DNA from: Pseudochelatococcus lubricantis
Lineage (GTDB): Bacteria > Pseudomonadota > Alphaproteobacteria > Rhizobiales > Beijerinckiaceae
NCBI RefSeq assembly: GCF_042432495.1
Contig: NZ_JBHLXC010000001.1
Location: 186,001-250,000, forward strand
DNA: 64,000 nt
Direction: 5' to 3'
Shown: positions 58,747-64,000 of the stretch, piece after piece
How positions within the stretch are numbered: position 1 is the stretch's first letter
Layout: every line of letters begins with the position of its first letter
Program-made: the position numbers and the translations under genes
Notes under the pieces: generated by a model
Databases searched by the model: none
Seen by the model: the letters and a program-made list of their open reading frames with translations, nothing else
Told to the model about the DNA's origin: nothing

Positions 58747-59625
58747 GCCTTCCGTGCGCTGCAGGCGGCGCAGGCGCGCCTCGGGATGGTCCTCGAAGAG
58801 CGGCAGCGGCGTCATCCAGCGGTGCGCCGTGCGTCCCGCGGGCAGCGAGGCGGACAGGGCGTCGCGGCCGTAGACGCGCCAGTCGATGGTGTCGGACAGT
58901 TCGAGCAGCGCCCAGCTCGCCGCCGGCTCGGGATGGGTGGTGAAGGTTTCCGTCAGCGATTGCAGGGTGAAATGTGGCTGGCCGTTCACCACGGTGAGCG
59001 TATTCCAGTGGACGTGCCCGGCAAAGCAGGCGACCGGCACGCGCGCGCCCGCGAGCACCGCCCGCGCCCGCTCCGCGCCGCCCGGATAGGTGGCGCTGTC
59101 CGGGTTGCGTTCGAAATAGTAGTTGCCCTCCTGCGCATGGCCGGAGACGGGCACGTGGGAGAAGACGGCGAGCGGCCTGTCGGCCTGTGCCACGACGCCG
59201 GCGAGCCACAACAGATCGCTTTCGGGCAGCACGAAGCCGCCGGGGCGGTGGATGCGCGAATCCGCGCGCCAGAGCACGAGCGACCACGCGCCCATGTCCA
59301 CGACCGTGTTGTCGAGCGTCTGTCCCAGAATCTCGGCGTTTTCGGCGACGGTGAGATGGTCGCGGTCGTGGTTGCCGCACAGGTGGAAGCACGGCGGCGC
59401 AACGGCGCGGAAGATTTCCGCCACCTCGGTTTCGAGCCGCAGGTCAGTGTCGCGGTCGCGGTCGGAAATGCGGTCGCCCATGTCGATGACGGCATCCGGC
59501 TTCGTATCGGCGACGAAGCGGGTGAATTCGGTCAGCAGCCCCAGCGCGCTGGAACCCTTCTTGGTGAAATGGTCGTCGCCGTGGTGGATGTCGGTGACGA
59601 TGGCGAGGCGCAGGCTGCTGCTCAT
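58744..59625 (-). CDS. Metallophosphoesterase
   Basis: A 293-residue calcineurin-like phosphoesterase with all metal motifs: DIHHGDD (11-17), GDRIS, GNHDRDH, SHVPVSGHA and GHVHWN. It resembles class III cyclic-nucleotide/glycerophosphodiester phosphodiesterases. No signal peptide, so it acts in the cytoplasm. It lies between the binding-protein and ATPase genes of an ABC uptake operon (4-bp gap to the latter), so it probably cleaves the imported compound, which would then be a phosphodiester. That function is inferred from position. The ribosome site is weak. Confidence 0.9.
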   Translation of the reverse strand: MSSSLRLAIVTDIHHGDDHFTKKGSSALGLLTEFTRFVADTKPDAVIDMGDRISDRDRDTDLRLETEVAEIFRAVAPPCFHLCGNHDRDHLTVAENAEILGQTLDNTVVDMGAWSLVLWRADSRIHRPGGFVLPESDLLWLAGVVAQADRPLAVFSHVPVSGHAQEGNYYFERNPDSATYPGGAERARAVLAGARVPVACFAGHVHWNTLTVVNGQPHFTLQSLTETFTTHPEPAASWALLELSDTIDWRVYGRDALSASLPAGRTAHRWMTPLPLFEDHPEARLRRLQRTEG

Positions 59626-59654
59626 GGTGCAAATCCGGTTCGAGGCAGCGGGAT

Positions 59655-59677
59655 GCCGGGGCCGCTGCGGCCCCGGC
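59655..59677 (-). terminator. Strong hairpin after the binding-protein gene
   Basis: GCCGGGGCCGC and GCGGCCCCGGC form an 11-bp stem around a single base (about 10 bp pairable). It lies 14 bp after the stop of the solute-binding protein on the minus strand, with no T-run on that strand. In ABC operons such hairpins protect the 3' end of the binding-protein message and raise its yield relative to downstream genes. Confidence 0.65.
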
Positions 59678-59691
59678 GTGTTTTCAGGCCG

Positions 59692-61242
59692 TCAGTCGAT
59701 GCCGATCGCGCCGTTGCGGAAGTCGAGCACGTAGGCGATATGGCCCGGCAGCGGGCGCCAGTTCACGTTCTTGCGCATCGCCCACGATTCATAGGGCTGG
59801 TAGAGAACGAGGAAGGGCGGGTCCTGGCGGGTGCGCTCCATCAGCGCGGCGTAGGCGGCCTTGCGGTCCTCCACCTTTTCCGAGAAACGGAACTTGTCGA
59901 AGGTCTCGGCGAAGGCGGCGTCGGTCTTGATGCGCCCCTCGCTCTCGGCCGGGCCGCCGGGCGCCCACATCACGCCGAAGCCGCCGAAGGGATCGGCGAA
60001 GTACATCGGATTCGACCAGTTGCGCACGTTCATCGTGGGGTCGCCGCCGGTCCACTTGTCGTCGACGTTGATGCGCGTCTTCACGCCGATGCCGTTCCAC
60101 ATTTCGGAGACAGCCTGCATGGCGAGGAAGCCGTTGGTGTAGTAGGTGGCCGAGGTGTCGAGACGGATTTCCTCGCCGTTGTAGCCCGATTCCGCCAGCA
60201 GCTTCTTCGCTTCGTCCACGTCGTATTTGAAGATGACGGGTTCGGGCATGTAGAGTTCGCCGAACTGCGGGAAGGTGTGGCTCGTCGGCACCACGCCCTT
60301 GCCGAGCCAAAGCGCCTCGTTGAGCGTCTCGCGGTCCACGGCGAGGTTGAGCGCCTGCCGGAACTTCGGGTTCTTCATCAGCTCATGCTGGGTGTTGTAG
60401 ATGATGAGGTGGAACAGCGGCGTCACCGCGCCTTCGACCTTGAGGTTCTGGTCGGACTCGATGGTGGCGATCTGGTCCGGCGGGATGTTGGTGATGAAGT
60501 CCACGGCGCCGCTCTTGAGGGCGGTGATGCGGCTCGCCATCTCCGGGATGCGGGTCATGGAGACCTTTTCCAGCGGGGCCTTCTTGTCCCAATAGCTGTC
60601 GAAGCGCTCCCACGTCAGCTTTTCGCCGGGTACGTACTCGCTGATGCGGTAGGGGCCGGTGCCGACGGGGGCGAGCGAGAAGGCCTCGAAATCGCTGTCC
60701 TCGGCTACGTTCGGGTCGCCGGTCAGCGCCTTGGTGTACTTGGCGGGAATGATCATGAGCTGCTGCGTGTTGAGCAGCGTCTCCCACAGCGGCTCCGGCC
60801 GATGCGTCTGGATGCGCACCGTGAAGTCGTCGACTTTCTCGGCGCCCTTGAAGTTGCCGAAACGGTCACGCGAGCGCACGGCGTAAGGCGCGAAGGTCGG
60901 CTGGAACAGGCGATTCAGCGAGAACACGACGTCGTCCGCGGTGAGCGGATCGCCGTTATGGAACGTCACGCCCTGCCGGAGCTTCAGCTCCATCGTGGTG
61001 GGGTCGATGCGCTTCCATTCGGTCGCGAGGCCGGGGCGGAAATCGGCGTCCGCTTTTGCCGCGTCGCGGTCGATGAGCACATCGAAGGTGTTGACGTAGA
61101 ACTGCTGGCCGACGTTGGAATGGTCGCGGCCGGGATCGAGAAAGGGCGGCATGTTCTGCGAGCCGACCTTCAGCTCCTGCGCAAGCGCGGGGGCGGAGAG
61201 CGCGGCCATCAGCGCCGTGGCGGCGAAGACCTTGAACTTCAT
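59692..61242 (-). CDS. ABC transporter solute-binding protein, family 5
   Basis: A 516-residue DppA/OppA-type binding protein with a Sec signal peptide (MKFKVFAATALMAALSAPALA, cut before QELKV). Mature features: PGLATEWKRIDPTTMELKLRQGVTFHNGDPLTADDVVFSLNRLF, VGTGPYRISEYVPGEKLTWERF, VDFITNIPPDQIATIESDQNLKVEG. It is in the same operon as two permeases and the double ATPase. The ligand is not readable; such proteins carry peptides, sugars, opines or phosphodiesters. GGGAGA lies before the ATG. Confidence 0.92.
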   Translation of the reverse strand: MKFKVFAATALMAALSAPALAQELKVGSQNMPPFLDPGRDHSNVGQQFYVNTFDVLIDRDAAKADADFRPGLATEWKRIDPTTMELKLRQGVTFHNGDPLTADDVVFSLNRLFQPTFAPYAVRSRDRFGNFKGAEKVDDFTVRIQTHRPEPLWETLLNTQQLMIIPAKYTKALTGDPNVAEDSDFEAFSLAPVGTGPYRISEYVPGEKLTWERFDSYWDKKAPLEKVSMTRIPEMASRITALKSGAVDFITNIPPDQIATIESDQNLKVEGAVTPLFHLIIYNTQHELMKNPKFRQALNLAVDRETLNEALWLGKGVVPTSHTFPQFGELYMPEPVIFKYDVDEAKKLLAESGYNGEEIRLDTSATYYTNGFLAMQAVSEMWNGIGVKTRINVDDKWTGGDPTMNVRNWSNPMYFADPFGGFGVMWAPGGPAESEGRIKTDAAFAETFDKFRFSEKVEDRKAAYAALMERTRQDPPFLVLYQPYESWAMRKNVNWRPLPGHIAYVLDFRNGAIGID

Positions 61243-61385
61243 GACGAATCTCCCGAAAAACGGTTAGCGTGGGCAAGGAGGTGACGACGGCCCGGACAGG
61301 GCCGCCGCCGCGGCGGGCGCACCGGCGTCGCGGACGCAGCCGCGGGCGCCGGCCGCCCGGCCGGTTGTCGTTTCGCGCCGCCCTT

Positions 61386-62336
61386 TCACCGGCCGCGCAG
61401 GCGCACGTCCATCCGGTCGCGCAGCCGGTCCCCCAGCATCTGGACGACGAAGGTGGTGAGCAGCATGAAGACGGCGGGTGCGATCACGATCCACGGCGCG
61501 GAGGGCATGAAGTCGCGCCCGATGCCGACCATGGAGCCGAGCGTCGCCGTGGGCGGGCGCAGGCCGAGCCCGAGGAACGACAGGCTCGATTCCAGCAGCA
61601 CGATGTTCGAGAAGTTCAGCGTGAACATCACCACGATGGGCGAGACGACATTGGGCAGGACGTGGCGGAAGGCGATGCGCGCCGGGGAGGCGCCCGCCGC
61701 CCGCGCGGCCTCGATGAAGGGCATCTCGCGCAGCTTCAGCACTTCCCCGCGGATGATGCGGGCGTATTGCTCCCAGTAGGCGACGCCGAGTACCGCGATC
61801 AATACCTGCCAGTGGCTGCCGAATACCGCGACCGCCAGCAGTGCCACCAGCGTGAACGGCACCGCGATCTGGATGTCCACGAGCGACATGATCAGGCCGT
61901 CCGCCCTCCCGCGCAGCATGCCGGCGAACAGGCCGAGCGTACCGCCGATCAGCATGCCGATCATCGAGCCGCTGAGCGCGATCGCCAGCGTCATCCTGAG
62001 GCCGTAGAGGCTGCGCGAGAGGATATCGCGGCCGAGTTCGTCCGTGCCCAGCAGATAGCCCGGCCGCGCGCCCTCGAAGCCGATCGGCGGGCGCAGCCGC
62101 ATCAGCAGTTTCTGCGCGTTCGGGTCGAACGGCGCGACGACGGGCGCCAGCAGCGCCGCGAGCACCAGCAGCATGCCCAGTGCGAGCGTGACGCGCATCA
62201 TCCAGCCGGCCTCGCGCCAGAGGTCCGCAGCCTGGCGGCCGAGGCGCACCGCAAGATGCGGTCTCGCACGGGGGGTAGCCGTCCGTTCCGTCGCGTTGCG
62301 GGCCGGTTCGGCCTGCGGCAGGGCAATTTCCGTCAT
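61386..62336 (-). CDS. ABC transporter permease, DppC type
   Basis: A 316-residue inner-membrane protein of the OppC/DppC family: an N-terminal cytoplasmic segment, first helix (MMRVTLALGMLLVLAALLAPVV, about 52-73), then the signature YLLGTDELGRDILSRSLYGLRMTLAIAL and the EAA loop EAARAAGASPARIAFRHVLPN that contacts the ATPase, with five further hydrophobic helices. ATG at 62336 has AAGGAGGG, an ideal ribosome site; a large open frame that continues upstream overlaps the next permease gene and is not real. GC-rich inverted repeats fill the 143-bp gap to the binding-protein gene. Confidence 0.93.
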   Translation of the reverse strand: MTEIALPQAEPARNATERTATPRARPHLAVRLGRQAADLWREAGWMMRVTLALGMLLVLAALLAPVVAPFDPNAQKLLMRLRPPIGFEGARPGYLLGTDELGRDILSRSLYGLRMTLAIALSGSMIGMLIGGTLGLFAGMLRGRADGLIMSLVDIQIAVPFTLVALLAVAVFGSHWQVLIAVLGVAYWEQYARIIRGEVLKLREMPFIEAARAAGASPARIAFRHVLPNVVSPIVVMFTLNFSNIVLLESSLSFLGLGLRPPTATLGSMVGIGRDFMPSAPWIVIAPAVFMLLTTFVVQMLGDRLRDRMDVRLRGR

Positions 62337-62371
62337 TGTGGCCCTCCTTTGTCCCGGTTCGTCCAGTCGGC

Positions 62372-63301
62372 TCATGCCTTGCGGCCCACCCGCACGCGCG
62401 GGTCGGCAAGGCCATAGGCGAGATCGACAGCGAGGTTGATCAGAACGACTGCAAGCGCGACCGCCATCACCCCGAATTGCAGCACCGGGTAGTCCCGGCG
62501 CAGGGCCGCGGTGACCAGCAGGTCGCCGACGCCCCGCCATGAAAAGATCGTCTCGATCACCACGTTGCCCGCCGCCATCAGGCCGGCTATCTGCAGCCCC
62601 AGCACGGAGAGAATGGTGATGTTGGCGTTGCGCAGCGCGTGCTTGAGGATGACGCGCGGCTCCGGCAGGCCCTTGGCGCGCGCGGTGCGCAGGTAGTCCT
62701 GCCCCAGCACGTCGAGCATGGCGTTGCGCGTGAAGCGCGTCAGCCCCGCGATGTAGAAGGCAGACAGCGCGGCGACCGGCATCACGTAGTGCCAGGGCGT
62801 GGCGTTGCCGGTGCTGGGCAGCCAGCCGAGCCAGAATGAGAAGACCAGCAGCAGGCCGATCGCCAGCACGAAATTGGGAATGGCATAGCCGAGGAAGGCG
62901 AAGGCCATCACCGCCTGCCCCAGCGGGCCGTCGCGCCAGATGGCGGCGGCAATGCCGCCCGGAATGGCGATGACCAGCGTGAGCAGGATGGCCGCGCCCG
63001 CGAGCGACAGCGACGGCCACAGCCTGTCGGCGAAGATCACCGTCACCGGGCGGCGCTCCACGATGGACAGGCCGAAATCGCCTCGCAGCAAATCGCCGAT
63101 ATACTGGACGAACTGCTGCGTGATCGAGCCGGTGATGTCGTAGAAATCCATCAGCCGGCTGCGGTCCTCGGCGCTGAGCCCCTCGTTGCCGGTGTAATCG
63201 AGCGGATTGCCGGACAGGCGGGTCGCGACGAAGACGGCGACGAGAATCACGCCCAGCGTGACCACCGTGCGCAGCAGGCGGTTGAGTGCGAAATCCAGCA
63301 C
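62372..63301 (-). CDS. ABC transporter permease, DppB type
   Basis: A 309-residue permease of the DppB family: N-terminal helix LLRTVVTLGVILVAVFVATRLSG, GDFGLSIVERRPV, six hydrophobic spans, the EAA-like loop YLRTARAKGLPEPRVILKHALRNA (about 202-225), and ETIFSWRGVGDLLVTAALRRDYPVLQ near the end. First gene of the operon. The start codon is GTG at 63299-63301, with AAGGAAA upstream. It is divergent from the GntR gene. Confidence 0.93.
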   Translation of the reverse strand: MLDFALNRLLRTVVTLGVILVAVFVATRLSGNPLDYTGNEGLSAEDRSRLMDFYDITGSITQQFVQYIGDLLRGDFGLSIVERRPVTVIFADRLWPSLSLAGAAILLTLVIAIPGGIAAAIWRDGPLGQAVMAFAFLGYAIPNFVLAIGLLLVFSFWLGWLPSTGNATPWHYVMPVAALSAFYIAGLTRFTRNAMLDVLGQDYLRTARAKGLPEPRVILKHALRNANITILSVLGLQIAGLMAAGNVVIETIFSWRGVGDLLVTAALRRDYPVLQFGVMAVALAVVLINLAVDLAYGLADPRVRVGRKA

Positions 63302-63324
63302 GGCCTGTTTCCTTCGCTATCAAA

Positions 63325-63355
63325 GTTGTATAGATGAACTACACATGTTGTGTAA
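63325..63355. promoter_or_regulatory. Candidate GntR operator in the divergent gap
   Basis: GTATAG-N5-CTACAC (one mismatch to perfect inversion) overlaps ACAC-ATGTT-GTGT, both in the AT-rich part of the 170-bp gap, 24 bp before the permease start. A GntR protein encoded across the gap would be expected to bind such repeats. Confidence 0.48.
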
Positions 63356-63471
63356 CAGACACGTTGCTGAACGATGATGATTCCATGACGGAACGGGCGC
63401 GGCGGCTGGTCTCGCCACGGTTGCGGAATCGGCGGCTGCATTGATAACAGATGACTGCGGAGGAGACGCGC

Positions 63472-64000
63472 ATGGAGGCGACGCGGCACATGGAGGCGAC
63501 GTACAAGCTGGTCCGGAACGGGCGCGACGTACCGGTCTGGCGGCAGATCGAGACCGATATCGAGGTCGATATCCAGATGGGCGTCTTCGGCCCCGGCGAC
63601 AGGTTGCCGAGCGAGCATGAACTCGCGGCGAAATTCGGCGTGAACCGGCATACGGTGCGTCAGGCCCTTGCCGGGCTCGCGGAAAAGGGCCTCGTGCATG
63701 CGCAGCGGGGCAGGGGCGTCTTCGTCGCCGACGAGCCGGTCGACTACACGCTCGACCGCAACGCGAAATGGAGCGAGGTGGAAAAGCGTTTCGACGGCGG
63801 CGGCGGGGAGGCGGTGCTATACGACTGCCGCGAGTTGCCCGCCACGCGGCAGGTGGCGCGCGCCCTGCGCATCGCCCCCGGCACGCCGCTCATCGCCACG
63901 GAGACACTGCGCCGGGCCGGGCCGGGCATCGGCACCTACGGCTATCACCTGTTTCCGAAAGTGCGCTTCGACGGCATCGATCGGGAATTCGTGCGCCACG
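63472..64000 (+). CDS. GntR-family regulator, PhnF-like (3' end cut by window)
   Basis: The first ~176 codons of a GntR/HutC-type regulator. The N-terminal winged helix is complete (VPVWRQIETDIEVDIQMGVFGPGDRLPSEHELAAKFGVNRHTVRQALAGLAEKGLVHAQRGRGVFV, in residues about 18-85), and the UTRA effector domain has begun (RQVARALRIAPGTPLIATETLRR). NRHTVRQALAGLAE is especially like PhnF, the phosphonate-operon regulator. ATG at 63472 is chosen (GGAGGAG upstream); ATGs at 63451 and 63490 are in frame. It would regulate the divergent ABC operon and perhaps genes beyond the window. Confidence 0.85.
   Translation, partial: MEATRHMEATYKLVRNGRDVPVWRQIETDIEVDIQMGVFGPGDRLPSEHELAAKFGVNRHTVRQALAGLAEKGLVHAQRGRGVFVADEPVDYTLDRNAKWSEVEKRFDGGGGEAVLYDCRELPATRQVARALRIAPGTPLIATETLRRAGPGIGTYGYHLFPKVRFDGIDREFVRH

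Noticed and set aside
62337..63323. A 645-codon open frame that would fuse the two ABC permeases
   Set aside because: The upstream part lies in another frame over the DppB-type gene, and the DppC-type gene has its own ideal ribosome site at 62336.

Overview
The window is chromosomal DNA from a high-GC alphaproteobacterium, most likely of the Hyphomicrobiales (Rhizobium/Brucella relatives). The evidence is rhizobial-style gene pairs (an Lrp-type regulator divergent from a PutA that lacks its own DNA-binding domain; dadR-like/alr/dadA; panB-panC; DUF3422), dense ATGA-coupled operons, and several copies of a composite palindromic intergenic element of the kind common in that order. The genus cannot be fixed from the sequence. 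I saw no tRNA, rRNA, CRISPR array, transposase or phage gene.

Region 1 (1-17,051) is a catabolic block. It opens with the tail of a 3-hydroxyacyl-CoA dehydrogenase and a MarR regulator, then two divergent AMP-forming acyl-CoA ligases, a CrtI-like FAD oxidoreductase and a cyclase-family metal hydrolase. A long minus-strand gene train follows (15,816 to 8,319): cupin, NTF2-like protein, acyl-CoA-dehydrogenase-like monooxygenase, type-B carboxylesterase, flavin reductase, outer-membrane protein, styrene/indole-type (StyA-like) FAD monooxygenase and short-chain dehydrogenase. Two AraC-family regulators flank the train. Their promoters, and that of the cupin, share a 14-bp palindrome built on TTTNAGCTNAAA. 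The layout suggests flavin-dependent oxygenation of an aromatic or heteroaromatic compound, followed by CoA activation and beta-oxidation.

Region 2 (17,234-35,434) is a second catabolic block: a LysR regulator, an acyl-CoA dehydrogenase, two ADP-forming (ATP-grasp) acyl-CoA synthetases, TctB/TctA/TctC of a tripartite tricarboxylate-type transporter, an alpha/beta hydrolase, and a tightly coupled operon. The operon encodes an OB-fold protein, a thiolase-like protein without the usual nucleophilic cysteine, an SDR, a MaoC hydratase, an NMO-type flavoprotein, an enoyl-CoA hydratase and a pair of acyl-CoA dehydrogenases. It reads as uptake, CoA activation, dehydrogenation, hydration and retro-aldol cleavage of a carboxylic acid with a branched side chain. 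The logic matches steroid side-chain degradation (Ltp2/DUF35, ChsE1/ChsE2), but the gene set is different and the substrate is unknown.

Region 3 (35,486-56,693) is mostly core metabolism: a PHA-synthase-like hydrolase, Lrp regulator/alanine racemase/D-amino-acid dehydrogenase, a UvrD-type helicase, S-formylglutathione hydrolase, a YghU-type glutathione transferase, a YbaN-like membrane protein, an FAD monooxygenase, an orphan Tat-exported solute-binding protein, panC-panB, PutR/PutA, DUF3422 and SelO.

Region 4 (56,892-64,000) is a peptide-type ABC uptake operon on the minus strand: two permeases, a binding protein, a metallophosphoesterase and a fused double ATPase. It diverges from a PhnF-like GntR regulator cut by the window edge.
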